A stretch of DNA of 50,889 bases from a virus. This document shows, one piece after another, positions 7,663-15,591 of the stretch. A program made the translations under genes and the position numbers. The stretch's first letter is position 1; every line of letters begins with the position of its first letter. The stretch spans positions 1 to 50,889 of IMG/VR virus record IMGVR_UViG_3300006128_000017; one strand, 5' to 3'. The notes beneath the pieces are model-generated. The model was not told where the DNA came from, searched no databases, and worked only from the letters and a program-made list of their open reading frames with translations.

Positions 7663-7690
7663 TTGTAAAAGTGATAAATTATATTACAAT
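7663..7690 (+). promoter_or_regulatory. Sigma70-like promoter TTGTAA-N16-TACAAT upstream of nrdB
   Basis: TTGTAA at 7663-7668 and TACAAT at 7685-7690, spacing 16. The predicted start is near 7697, giving a leader of about 9 nt. The rest of the 7583-7705 gap shows no gene. Confidence 0.5.
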
Positions 7691-7705
7691 TCTAATATAA
7701 CTACT

Positions 7706-8677
7706 ATGATCTTCGACGAACAAATCTCACGCAAACCGAATCACTACAAATGGACTGATGAATTCATCGAATCAATGCATAATGGATTCTGGACTGATAA
7801 GGAATTCAGTTTTAAATCCGATGTCCAACAGTTTAAAGTTAATTTGACCGATCAGGAGAGGGAGATCATTATCCGCTGCCTCTCGGCGATCGGTCAGATC
7901 GAAGTAGCTGTTAAAACATTTTGGGCAAAGCTCGGTGAGAACTTACCACATCCTTCTTTACAGGATCTCGGCTATGTTATGGCTAATACAGAAGTTATTC
8001 ATAATAATGCCTACGAAAGACTTTTGACCGTTCTAGGTCTCGAAGATATCTTCGAGCAGAATCTTAAGCTTGATTGGATTCAAGGTCGAGTAAAGTATCT
8101 TAAGAAGTACACCCATCGTTTCTATAAGGATTCAAAGAAGCAGTATCTTTACGCTCTTATTCTTTTTACTCTCTTTGTTGAGAACGTGTCATTAATGTCT
8201 CAATTCTATGTTATCAATTGGTTTGCACGTAATAAGAACGTTCTCAAGGATACTGATCAGCAGGTAAAGTATACTCGCAATGAGGAGAACATTCACGGAC
8301 TTGTCGGTACAAAGATCATTAATACAATTAAGGAAGAGTATCCAGAGCTTATTGATCAAGAACTTATCGACCGTATTATTGACGAAGCTAAGGAAGCATA
8401 TGAATCTGAAGCCAAGATTGTTGATTGGATGGTCAATGGAATTAAAGAAGAGGGTCTCTCAGCTCCTATTCTCAAGGAGTTCATCAAAGACCGTCTTAAT
8501 GAGTCACTTCGTGGAATTGGATTTCCTGATGCATTTGAAACCGATAAGGAGCTTATAAGCAAAACAATGTGGTTCAATGAAGAGCTCCTCGGTAACAATA
8601 TGACCGATTTCTTTCACTCAAGACCTGTTGAGTATTCAAAGAAATCGCAGTCCTTCTCTGAAGACGATCTATTCTAA
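7706..8677 (+). CDS. nrdB: Class I ribonucleotide reductase, beta (radical-generating) subunit
   Basis: 323 residues. Metal ligands can be placed at E66, E96-x-x-H99, E159 and E194-x-x-H197, with the radical tyrosine at Y103 in the E-x-x-H-x-x-x-Y pattern of E. coli NrdB. The subunit makes the di-iron tyrosyl radical passed to NrdA. The first ligand is Glu rather than the Asp of E. coli NrdB, as in several phage and Bacteroidetes-type enzymes. The C-terminal tail (SFSEDDLF) is the kind of acidic peptide that docks to NrdA. It is separated from nrdA by one small gene and a terminator-like hairpin. Confidence 0.95.
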   Translation: MIFDEQISRKPNHYKWTDEFIESMHNGFWTDKEFSFKSDVQQFKVNLTDQEREIIIRCLSAIGQIEVAVKTFWAKLGENLPHPSLQDLGYVMANTEVIHNNAYERLLTVLGLEDIFEQNLKLDWIQGRVKYLKKYTHRFYKDSKKQYLYALILFTLFVENVSLMSQFYVINWFARNKNVLKDTDQQVKYTRNEENIHGLVGTKIINTIKEEYPELIDQELIDRIIDEAKEAYESEAKIVDWMVNGIKEEGLSAPILKEFIKDRLNESLRGIGFPDAFETDKELISKTMWFNEELLGNNMTDFFHSRPVEYSKKSQSFSEDDLF

Positions 8678-8679
8678 AC

Positions 8680-8687
8680 AATAAATA
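8680..8687 (+). promoter_or_regulatory. Late-type promoter box (AATAAATA)
   Basis: Ends 9 nt before the ATG at 8696, between nrdB and the small gene, allowing the latter separate late transcription. Confidence 0.45.
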
Positions 8688-8695
8688 CTAATATT

Positions 8696-9028
8696 ATGAA
8701 ATTTGATAGACTCGCTGCTGCTTATTTAAGGGTATTAACAGAAAGCCATGACGAATATCTTCCCGGTCAATCGATTGGTGACAATTATATCATTCTCGGT
8801 AGAGAGGGTGATAGCTATAATGTCGCTGAGATTGGCGAACAAGATGTATACCCAGCTTCTGAACTTAAAGACACTGGTACAACCATCGGTGGTATGCAAG
8901 TTATGACTTGGTCCCATACCGGAGAAGATATTATAGTTTCTAATGATAAGACTGAAGAAGGGGATTATGTAGGCTTTCCTATTGAAGGCGGCTTCTTAAT
9001 GACAGCTGAAGAGATTGCTGATCTATAA
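8696..9028 (+). CDS. Hypothetical protein between nrdB and nrdA
   Basis: 110 residues. It starts MKFDRLAAAYLRVLTE, a short amphipathic helix resembling the N-termini (MKFD/MNFKE...) of several phage proteins here. The rest is acidic and beta-rich (GDNYIILGREGDSYNVAEIG). No catalytic motif or family is recognised. Its own late-type box and a following hairpin suggest independent expression despite its place inside the nrd region. Confidence 0.75.
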   Translation: MKFDRLAAAYLRVLTESHDEYLPGQSIGDNYIILGREGDSYNVAEIGEQDVYPASELKDTGTTIGGMQVMTWSHTGEDIIVSNDKTEEGDYVGFPIEGGFLMTAEEIADL

Positions 9029-9042
9029 AAAGAATAGATAAC

Positions 9043-9070
9043 AAAAAGAGATACTAGTATTCTCTCTTTT
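9043..9070 (+). terminator. Hairpin with A/U-rich arms between small gene and nrdA
   Basis: AAAAGAGA at 9044-9051 can pair with TCTCTTTT at 9063-9070, with the palindrome TACTAGTA inside and a short bulge. A U-run closes the 3' arm. Probably a modest intrinsic terminator, possibly bidirectional. Confidence 0.5.
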
Positions 9071-9090
9071 ATCAATTAAAATACTCTGTA

Positions 9091-10740
9091 ATGAATAAGG
9101 ATATCTATTGGCTTAATAAAGACTCGAGAAAGTTTCTCAGTCGTGGTTACCTTCTTGAGGGTGAAACTGCCGAGCAACGTATTAGAGATATTGCCGAGAA
9201 GGCAGAGCATTATCTCAACTTACCGAGCTTTGCTGATAAATTTGAAGACTATATGCATAGGGGGTTCTACTCTCTTGCATCTCCTATTTGGTCTAACTTC
9301 GGTCGTGTAAGAGGCCTTCCTATCTCCTGCTTCGGTTCATATGTCAATGACGATATGGATGATATCCTTTATAAAATGTCAGAGGTCGGTGTTATGTCGA
9401 AGGTCGGTGGCGGTACATCTGGATACTTCGGTGCTATTCGCCCGAGAGGTACGCCAATTTCCTCAGGTGGTGAAGCGACAGGCGTTCATCATCAGCTAAC
9501 TGTATTTGAGTCTCTTACGAACTATATTTCCCAAGGCAATGTCCGCCGCGGTTCATTTGCAGCTTATCTTCCTATTGATCATCCTGATATTGAAGAGTTC
9601 TTAAAGATTAGAGGTGAAGGTGATGATATTCAAAACCTTTCAATTGGTGTCTGTGTCTCAGATAAATGGATGAAGTCAATGATTGACGGTGATAAGGAAA
9701 AGAGAGCTCTTTGGGGACAAGTTATTAAGAAACGCTTTGAATCCGGTTATCCTTATATCTTCTTTACTGATAACGCTAATAAACAGGCTCCTAAGGTCTA
9801 TAAAGACAAGGGCATGAAGATTAATCATAGTAATCTTTGTACAGAGATCATGCTTTCTAACGGTATTGATGAATCGTTTGTTTGTGATTTATCTTCACTT
9901 AATCTCGAGCGCTGGGATGAATGGAAGGAAACAGATGCTGTTGAGACACTCGTTTATTTCCTCGATGCAGTCATGACAGAGTTCATCAATAAGACAGAGG
10001 GTATGAAGTTCATGGAGCATCCTAGAAACTTTGCTATCAATCAACGAGCCCTTGGCGTTGGTGTTCTTGGATGGCACTCACTTCTTCAGCTTAAGATGAT
10101 TGGATTTGAGTCAATGGGTGCTAAGATGCTTAACGGTCAGATCTGGAAGTTTATTCGTGAAAAAGCAGATCATGCTTCAGAGAACTTAGCTAAGGAATAT
10201 GGTGAACCACCTCTTCTCAAGGGATATGGTCGTCGTAATTCCACTACGCTTGCTATCGCACCTACAACATCGAGTTCATTTATTCTTGGTCAGGTATCAC
10301 CGAGTATTGAACCGCTTAATTCTAACTACTTTGTCAAAGATTTAGCTAAAGGTAAGTTTACTTTTAGAAACCCGTACTTAAAGAGGCTTCTTAAAGAGAA
10401 GGGTAAGGATGATGATGAGACCTGGAAGGCAGTCCTTATTAAGGGCGGTTCAGTTCAGCATCTCGACTTCCTTACGCAGGAAGAGAAGGATGTCTTTAAA
10501 ACATTCGGTGAGATTTCACAGAAAGAGATTATTATTCAAGCTGCTACCCGTCAGAAATATATTGACCAGGGTCAGTCGCTGAACGTAATGATCCCACCCA
10601 ATACAAAACCCAAGGATGTCAATGAACTCTTGATTTTTGCTTGGGAGCAGGGTATTAAGAGCTTATACTATCAGCGTTCAGCTAACCCTGCGCAAGAATT
10701 GGCACGTTCTATTCTTACTTGTGCAAGTTGCGAAGCATAA
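9091..10740 (+). CDS. nrdA: Class I ribonucleotide reductase, alpha (catalytic) subunit, lacking the ATP cone
   Basis: 549 residues, against about 750 in E. coli. Active-site residues visible: C80 (PISCFGS) and C265 (FVCDLSS) as the reducing pair, N248-x-C250-x-E252 (SNLCTEI) with the thiyl cysteine C250, paired tyrosines Y526-Y527 (SLYYQRS) for radical transfer, and a C-terminal C544-x-x-C547 for thioredoxin/glutaredoxin re-reduction. The N-terminal ATP-cone domain is absent, so dATP overall-activity inhibition should be missing, which suits a phage needing continuous dNTP supply. It works with NrdB at 7706. The next late-type box overlaps its stop codon. Confidence 0.95.
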   Translation: MNKDIYWLNKDSRKFLSRGYLLEGETAEQRIRDIAEKAEHYLNLPSFADKFEDYMHRGFYSLASPIWSNFGRVRGLPISCFGSYVNDDMDDILYKMSEVGVMSKVGGGTSGYFGAIRPRGTPISSGGEATGVHHQLTVFESLTNYISQGNVRRGSFAAYLPIDHPDIEEFLKIRGEGDDIQNLSIGVCVSDKWMKSMIDGDKEKRALWGQVIKKRFESGYPYIFFTDNANKQAPKVYKDKGMKINHSNLCTEIMLSNGIDESFVCDLSSLNLERWDEWKETDAVETLVYFLDAVMTEFINKTEGMKFMEHPRNFAINQRALGVGVLGWHSLLQLKMIGFESMGAKMLNGQIWKFIREKADHASENLAKEYGEPPLLKGYGRRNSTTLAIAPTTSSSFILGQVSPSIEPLNSNYFVKDLAKGKFTFRNPYLKRLLKEKGKDDDETWKAVLIKGGSVQHLDFLTQEEKDVFKTFGEISQKEIIIQAATRQKYIDQGQSLNVMIPPNTKPKDVNELLIFAWEQGIKSLYYQRSANPAQELARSILTCASCEA

Positions 10741-10743
10741 ATA
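10736..10743 (+). promoter_or_regulatory. Late-type promoter box (CATAAATA)
   Basis: Overlaps the nrdA stop codon. Its last base is 6 nt before the ATG at 10749, so a T4-type start would fall on the A of that ATG. Confidence 0.55.
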
Positions 10744-10748
10744 CTTTT

Positions 10749-11114
10749 ATGAGTAAATTTGAAGCAATTTGCGAGGCTTTAAAAGAAAGAATGACAGATG
10801 AAGAGAGCTTAAAAGAGTTTCTTCATAAGCGTCTTGCTGGTGCTAAGAAAATACAAGCACAAGCTGAAAAAAAAGGTGGCTACTCAACACTAACTGCTAT
10901 TCACTTTAAAGCTAAATTTAAGCCGTATAGTGAGTGCATGAAGCATGTAGACGGGGCTGATTTTGCTAAGAAAGCAGCAGATGAATGTTTTGAGAAGCTT
11001 AAAAATTGGGATAAGATGTCGCAAAGAGAATTTCAGGCAGTTATGGGTGAGCTTGAAGCTTATGGTGAGGTCTACATAAGAGAGACAAAACCAAATAGCA
11101 TAAAGCTGAACTAA
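10749..11114 (+). CDS. Hypothetical alpha-helical protein
   Basis: 121 residues (MSKFEAICEALKERMTDEES...), mostly charged helices with conserved-looking FKPYSECMKHVDG in the middle. No family recognised. The ATG at 10749 is preferred to an in-frame ATG at 10719 because it sits 6 nt after a late-type box and the earlier one lies inside nrdA. The lipoprotein gene follows 3 nt after the stop, so the two are probably co-transcribed. Confidence 0.75.
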   Translation: MSKFEAICEALKERMTDEESLKEFLHKRLAGAKKIQAQAEKKGGYSTLTAIHFKAKFKPYSECMKHVDGADFAKKAADECFEKLKNWDKMSQREFQAVMGELEAYGEVYIRETKPNSIKLN

Positions 11115-11116
11115 TC

Positions 11117-11335
11117 ATGCCCTTCATCAGCGTTGTGCTTACGTGCTTGTTGTTAACAGCATGTTCGACACTTAACGAATACCCGTGCCCTGATGATACG
11201 GTAACTCAGGTACATAATTTTCATCAAAATACCTACTACAAGGTAATGAAGTACTTTACCGTTACAGGTGATGTAGAGCAGGATAGAGTAACACACATGT
11301 ATAGTACATATCCGGTTCTAAAAAAAGATTTCTAA
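11117..11335 (+). CDS. Small secreted lipoprotein
   Basis: 72 residues. A hydrophobic N-terminus (PFISVVLTCLLLTAC) ends in a lipobox L-T-A-C with the lipidated cysteine at residue 16. The mature part of about 57 residues is polar and Tyr-rich. It should be lipid-anchored in the host envelope. Small phage lipoproteins are often outer-membrane spanins or superinfection-exclusion factors; no inner-membrane spanin partner was found beside it. It lies 2 nt from the stop of the convergent radical SAM gene, with no terminator seen. Confidence 0.8.
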   Translation: MPFISVVLTCLLLTACSTLNEYPCPDDTVTQVHNFHQNTYYKVMKYFTVTGDVEQDRVTHMYSTYPVLKKDF

Positions 11336-11336
11336 A

Positions 11337-12668
11337 TCACGGCTTGTGATTCATAATAAAATTAATACAACCATCAAGCCCGTCCTGATACTGCTTAGGG
11401 TAGGTTTTCTGCGATAGGAATGTTTTTATTTTCTCTCTCTCTTCTAATGGTAATGTCCAAAGACGGAATTCCGGTATCTGCTCTTCTTCAGGTAATGATG
11501 TATGGTGTTTAGCAACACCGTTTTTATGTATACCTTCTATCATCTCACCGAGAGGTCCTTCACAGCTATTAAACCATAACGGTATATTTCTCTCCATACA
11601 ATATTCAATTATTTCTGGTATTTCATAAATATTTTGTATAATAGGTACAATAGAGAGAGCACCAAACTTGCCGAGTTTATGTAATGCATTAATATTGGAA
11701 AGAACGTTTTCTAAATTACCGTTCTTACGCATAAACGCATACGTTTTTGGATTTATAGAATCAATCGATACATTAACCCATACATTCAATAAACCTTTTA
11801 ATGCCTTTTCTACTTTATCGTTATAAACAGAGCCATTAGATACAATGCTAACCATAACATTAGGGTTTACCCTAGCTATTACATCCCACATTTTGTAGTA
11901 GGTACTCATAACAAACGGCTCTCCGCCGAGAAACTCGATTACTTTTGCATGTTTTAGAAACGGTTCAATTTCAGTAATAAACCGATCATCGTACATATTT
12001 GCTTGTAAAGGTAATTTCTCTCTATTCTTTCGTATCGAAGAAGAAAACTCCCCACCACACATGATACACTCATAGTTACATGTGTTGTGAATTTGAAACA
12101 CGAGATGAGCTGGGTATTCCGTACCTATCTCTTGCTCTATGTTCGGTACAAACGCTTCACGTACAGCTAGTGCAGAATTATGGCCGTTGCCTGCTAAAAT
12201 ATATCTCGCACAGCGCTGACACCCAAAGGAGAAATCGTAATTTGCCAAAGCATTACGTATATTCTTTATTCGTTCGCCGGTCCAAGCTTCATACGGCGAG
12301 ACTTCTGGGTAAAACCCCAAATTATAATCAACATTATAACAGCATACAGTCATTCTACCACCGAAGTCGAATCGAAGAGAGGTAAGAGGTGCAGCACATA
12401 CATAACTTCTGTTTTTAAAGAAATCATGACTACGTAATATCTCTTGCTGAATTTTGACATAAGGGTTGGGTATGTTTTTTTCAGTACAATATTTCTGTAG
12501 CGTGAGTTCGACAATACCCTCTTCTGATATTATGGATTTTAATTCTTCGAAAACCGGATAACGCTCCTTATATTCATCATATAAAGCACTTAAAGCCGTC
12601 TTAAAATCACTCTCAGGAATATCAAACTGCTTATCTTTGAAGCAAGATATGATTGAATCAACGAACAT
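11337..12668 (-). CDS. Radical SAM protein with N-terminal twitch/SPASM-type Cys region (copy 1)
   Basis: 443 residues. The radical SAM cluster motif C-x3-C-x2-C is in NTCNYECIMCGG, followed by FLGGEPF (GGEP SAM-binding motif) and IVSNGS. About 100 residues before it lies a cysteine-rich region (TVCCYN and FGCQRCARY) like the auxiliary-cluster twitch/SPASM domains, but at the N-terminus, as in the family annotated as twitch-domain radical SAM proteins. Substrate unknown; relatives modify peptides or sugars. A paralogue lies at 45256-46506. Preceded by a late-type box, so probably a late gene. Confidence 0.85.
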   Translation of the reverse strand: MFVDSIISCFKDKQFDIPESDFKTALSALYDEYKERYPVFEELKSIISEEGIVELTLQKYCTEKNIPNPYVKIQQEILRSHDFFKNRSYVCAAPLTSLRFDFGGRMTVCCYNVDYNLGFYPEVSPYEAWTGERIKNIRNALANYDFSFGCQRCARYILAGNGHNSALAVREAFVPNIEQEIGTEYPAHLVFQIHNTCNYECIMCGGEFSSSIRKNREKLPLQANMYDDRFITEIEPFLKHAKVIEFLGGEPFVMSTYYKMWDVIARVNPNVMVSIVSNGSVYNDKVEKALKGLLNVWVNVSIDSINPKTYAFMRKNGNLENVLSNINALHKLGKFGALSIVPIIQNIYEIPEIIEYCMERNIPLWFNSCEGPLGEMIEGIHKNGVAKHHTSLPEEEQIPEFRLWTLPLEEREKIKTFLSQKTYPKQYQDGLDGCINFIMNHKP

Positions 12669-12673
12669 AAAGC

Positions 12674-12681
12674 TATTTACA
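12674..12681 (-). promoter_or_regulatory. Late-type promoter box (TGTAAATA) for radical SAM copy 1
   Basis: Minus-strand box whose last base is 6 nt before the ATG at 12668, so the predicted transcript is leaderless. It shares the short divergent region with the sigma70-like promoter of the gene at 12760. Confidence 0.5.
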
Positions 12682-12719
12682 ATTAAACAACACCAAACGC
12701 CAGTGCATGTAAATAAAGC

Positions 12720-12748
12720 TTGATTAATTCATCTCTACTATATACTAT
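12720..12748 (+). promoter_or_regulatory. Sigma70-like promoter TTGATT-N17-TACTAT
   Basis: TTGATT at 12720-12725 and TACTAT at 12743-12748, spacing 17. Predicted start near 12755, five bases before the ATG at 12760. Confidence 0.45.
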
Positions 12749-12759
12749 TATATCTATCA

Positions 12760-12975
12760 ATGAAGACAGCACGTAAATATAAAGCACGGCCTAAAAACGA
12801 AAAGGTATATAGCAGACTGATAGTCTTTAAATTTAATGTCGACTATGATGAGAGGGAGGCAATCATACGTAGAGCTATCTACAATGAACAAAATCTCTAC
12901 AAAAATAAATCGCTTAGATGGATTGTTACTGAAAAAGACATGGAGAAGGCGAAAATAAAATTCTTTCTCAAGTAA
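12760..12975 (+). CDS. Small basic hypothetical protein
   Basis: 71 residues, strongly basic (MKTARKYKARPKNEKVYSRL...), with KSLRWIVTEKDMEKAKIKFF at the end. No family recognised. It starts a plus-strand unit that includes a small open frame and the 5' nuclease, so an early replication-related role is possible (inference). Confidence 0.65.
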   Translation: MKTARKYKARPKNEKVYSRLIVFKFNVDYDEREAIIRRAIYNEQNLYKNKSLRWIVTEKDMEKAKIKFFLK

Positions 12976-12977
12976 TA

Positions 12978-13139
12978 ATGAATAGAGAAGGTAGTGATAT
13001 AATGACAAAAGAAGAAAGAGCTTATTATAATGAGCTAAGAAAGAAATATTGCTATAACCCTGTTCCAAACCACAATAAACCCTTTTACAAACACAAAAAT
13101 GCAGCACCTTATCATAGACGGAAACAATCTAGTACATAG
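12978..13139 (+). CDS. Possible small protein overlapping the 5' nuclease start
   Basis: 53 residues from the ATG at 12978 (or 45 from an in-frame ATG at 13002), ending at 13139, 41 bases into the next gene. It fills the only sizeable gap in this unit and is lysine- and tyrosine-rich like its neighbour. The long overlap makes it uncertain; the C-terminal 13 residues are read in a second frame of the nuclease gene. Confidence 0.4.
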   Translation: MNREGSDIMTKEERAYYNELRKKYCYNPVPNHNKPFYKHKNAAPYHRRKQSST

Positions 13140-13953
13140 GGTTTTTTGGGTCGCAAAGAATCAACCCGTCTTTAACGAGTATTTTCACATTTATTTGTTC
13201 CTTGTTAGTGTAAAAAATCTCGCTTTACAATATAAACCTGATCATATCGTCTGCGCCTGGGATGAAAAGAAGGATTATACTGTCAATAAACGAAAAGAAC
13301 TATTAGCTGATTATAAGGGTACGAGAGATAAAGAGCGCAATAAAGAGGTTCATTCAAAAAACGAGATTATTAAGCAGATGCTTGAGCATCTGGGTATAAA
13401 AAGCATCTTTCCAAGAGACTACGAAGCTGATGATGTCATGGCCATTTACTGTGATATCTTTAAAGATGAAACCAAGGCGGTTGTCACAGTAGATCGTGAT
13501 TTATGTCAGTTGATTGACAAAAAAACCGTTGTATACGAGCCGCTAAAGAAGAAAGAATTTAAACTATCTAGTTTCTTTGAAGATCATAAATGCAATAAAG
13601 AAGATTTTGTAAAAATTAAAGCGCTTGCAGGTGATAAATCTGATAATATTCCAGGACTAAAGGGCTTTGGTAAGGTAAAGATTGCTAAAACCCTTTCCGG
13701 GGAGTATATCTTAACTGAGGAGGAACAGCAGCAATATGAGAATAACATCAAGCTGGTGGATTTGACGTATTCTATAAATTCAGCTGATGAATATAACTAC
13801 GTAAAGGACCAATTAAGCACTTCCCCGGAGAAATCTTTTGAGGAATTTAAAACCAAGTGCAAAGATCTTAGCTTTTACAAGATATTAAACGATATTAATG
13901 TTTGGTATGATACCTTCTTCTTAAGAAGCAGACTTGCAGAATTAGTAGGGTAA
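13099..13953 (+). CDS. 5'-3' exonuclease / flap nuclease (T4 RNase H type)
   Basis: 284 residues. The order of acidic metal-binding motifs fits the FEN/5'-nuclease family: D7 in LIIDGNN, DEKKDYTVNKRKELLADYKG, YEADDVMA, TVDRDL, and the helix-3-turn-helix segment AGDKSDNIPGLKGFG that binds DNA. In T4 the RNase H homologue removes RNA primers and flaps during lagging-strand synthesis. The length matches T4 RNase H (about 305) better than a fused polymerase I. No Shine-Dalgarno is visible. Confidence 0.9.
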   Translation: MQHLIIDGNNLVHRVFWVAKNQPVFNEYFHIYLFLVSVKNLALQYKPDHIVCAWDEKKDYTVNKRKELLADYKGTRDKERNKEVHSKNEIIKQMLEHLGIKSIFPRDYEADDVMAIYCDIFKDETKAVVTVDRDLCQLIDKKTVVYEPLKKKEFKLSSFFEDHKCNKEDFVKIKALAGDKSDNIPGLKGFGKVKIAKTLSGEYILTEEEQQQYENNIKLVDLTYSINSADEYNYVKDQLSTSPEKSFEEFKTKCKDLSFYKILNDINVWYDTFFLRSRLAELVG

Positions 13954-14077
13954 ATGTCATACAGAGCAAATGAATACTAAATAATAGTACATTTAACTTA
14001 CTGTATATAAAGCATTTACAAATTTGCTACTTTAGACTGTTAGATTAATTACTATCGATATTAAGAGTGGATAAATG

Positions 14078-14085
14078 AATAAATA
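14078..14085 (+). promoter_or_regulatory. Late-type promoter box (AATAAATA)
   Basis: Ends 6 nt before the ATG at 14091, predicting a leaderless transcript. The preceding gap (13954-14077) holds no convincing gene. Confidence 0.5.
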
Positions 14086-14090
14086 TTGAT

Positions 14091-14300
14091 ATGGAGATTT
14101 TAAATCTTGACAGTAATATTATTAAATGGAGTGGTTATTTCAATGATACAAAGCAGGCGGAAGAACATTTACAAGAAAAGCTCGCAGTATTAAGTAAAAC
14201 CAAATTAATCGTGAGCGCGAAAAAGGTACTCGTAAATCGCAGATGTCATGGTTTATTTCTCTATAGATTCACTGTTTATACCGCGCCAAAGTCTGAATAA
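14091..14300 (+). CDS. Small hypothetical protein
   Basis: 69 residues. The pattern (IIKWSGYFNDTKQAEEHLQEKLAVL, split here as a helix after a strand, then a basic stretch VNRRCHGLFLYRF) suggests a small alpha/beta fold. No family recognised. The position 6 nt after a late-type box supports the start. Confidence 0.6.
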   Translation: MEILNLDSNIIKWSGYFNDTKQAEEHLQEKLAVLSKTKLIVSAKKVLVNRRCHGLFLYRFTVYTAPKSE

Positions 14301-14311
14301 CTTTTAATTTT

Positions 14312-14947
14312 ATGATGGTATTTCTTGATATGGATGGTCTTTTGGCAGATTTGTTCAATACTGTCAGTTATGATATATTCGGTCAAGATTATAAATCTGT
14401 TACATCACCATCTAATCCTAAAGCTAAGGAAAACAAAGAAAAAATTAGAGAATATTGGACAAATAAAAATAAATTTGTCGAAAGATTCGGGCCTGTAGAG
14501 CCGTTTTTTGAGCATTTGCTTCCGTTCGGTAAGGATGGTAGCATAACAAATGCAGTAGTAAAGGCAGCTGTTGATTTTGCCGGTGAATATAATATTTGCT
14601 CTCACCCGGCTTCAATTAACCCTATAGAATGCAGAAAAGGTAAAGAGGTTTGGATTAAACGTCATTTAAATCCTCAACCAAAAGAAGCGTTCTTTCCGCA
14701 AGACAAATCAATTTACGCAGTAACAGACGGTAAGCCGAATATTCTTGTTGATGACTTCCCACCGTATATACAAGCATGGAGAAACAAAGGCGGCTACGCT
14801 ATTGAAATGAGAACAGAGAATTTCAGTACACCAAACCAGGCATATGCCTTTTTGACAAAAGAGTTAGAGAAAGCAAAAAAAGAGCTCTCTACCATCAAAG
14901 AGTCGAAATTTAATTTTCTAGTTGATTCCATTCTTAGTAGTATATAA
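14312..14947 (+). CDS. HAD-fold 5'(3')-deoxyribonucleotidase-like protein
   Basis: 211 residues. HAD motif I is FLDMDGLLADLFN (nucleophile and acid Asp residues, consensus DxDG), and motif IV is ILVDDFPPYI; KGKEVWIKRH in between supplies the motif III lysine. The layout matches the C-type 5'-nucleotidases, which remove phosphate from (d)NMPs and tune dNTP pools. This fits the RNR, dCMP deaminase and GMP reductase-like genes in the window. There are two adjacent ATGs; the second would shorten the protein by one residue. Confidence 0.75.
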   Translation: MMVFLDMDGLLADLFNTVSYDIFGQDYKSVTSPSNPKAKENKEKIREYWTNKNKFVERFGPVEPFFEHLLPFGKDGSITNAVVKAAVDFAGEYNICSHPASINPIECRKGKEVWIKRHLNPQPKEAFFPQDKSIYAVTDGKPNILVDDFPPYIQAWRNKGGYAIEMRTENFSTPNQAYAFLTKELEKAKKELSTIKESKFNFLVDSILSSI

Positions 14948-14948
14948 T
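14922..14948 (+). promoter_or_regulatory. Sigma70-like promoter TTGATT-N15-TATAAT
   Basis: TTGATT at 14922-14927 and a perfect TATAAT at 14943-14948, with a short spacing of 15. The predicted start near 14955 is four bases before the ATG at 14959. Confidence 0.4.
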
Positions 14949-14958
14949 ATATCAACAA

Positions 14959-15591
14959 ATGGGAATGTTTGATTATATTAAAAGTGAGGCACTTCTTCCT
15001 GTCTCTAGAAAAACAAAGACTGTACTCGATGAGAATTGGTACAAAGATCTAGAATTTCAAACTAAGGATCTAGATAATACACTTACCTACTACAAGATTG
15101 GTAAAACAGGTAAGCTCTATTATGAAAAGGTTGAAGGAGAGCACGTCAGAACGATGACCGAAGCTGAAGAAAAAAAGGCAAGACGGTCGCGTTGTTTTGT
15201 ATGGCCGTATAAGTTCAATGAAATATCCCGTAAATGGATTAAAGCTGATCATACCGGTATTGTTAATTTCTACGGATCACCGCTTGATAAAAACGGCAAT
15301 GAATGGTGGATTGAGTATCAAGCAAAATTCGTCGATGGCCAATTAAAGGGCAAATTAAAAATTGTAAAAGAAGAGATCTTTGCAACAAAAGAAGAATTAG
15401 AGACACGTAGACTTGAAATAGAACAATTAATGAACACCTACGCTAGTGCACCTAAAGCGAAAGTTAGGCGTTTTCTTCGAGAAAATACCTGCGGTGTTTA
15501 TAATAATATTGTCTATCTCGCTAGTGACTTCTTTTTAGATATTTCCAAGGGCCTAACAAAGGTAGGCTATTGGGTTAGACGTACATTTTAA
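14959..15591 (+). CDS. Conserved phage hypothetical protein (MGMFDYI type)
   Basis: 210 residues beginning MGMFDYIKSEALLP, a start shared by many phage proteins of unknown function. The first two thirds are beta-rich (YYKIGKTGKLYYEKVEG, VNFYGSPLDKNGNEWW); residues about 135-150 form a charged helix, then a Cys-containing tail. The last base of the stop overlaps the ATG of the next gene. Confidence 0.75.
   Translation: MGMFDYIKSEALLPVSRKTKTVLDENWYKDLEFQTKDLDNTLTYYKIGKTGKLYYEKVEGEHVRTMTEAEEKKARRSRCFVWPYKFNEISRKWIKADHTGIVNFYGSPLDKNGNEWWIEYQAKFVDGQLKGKLKIVKEEIFATKEELETRRLEIEQLMNTYASAPKAKVRRFLRENTCGVYNNIVYLASDFFLDISKGLTKVGYWVRRTF

Noticed and set aside
13954-14077. Small gene in the gap after the 5' nuclease
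   Set aside because: Only frames of a few codons; the stretch looks like a regulatory gap.
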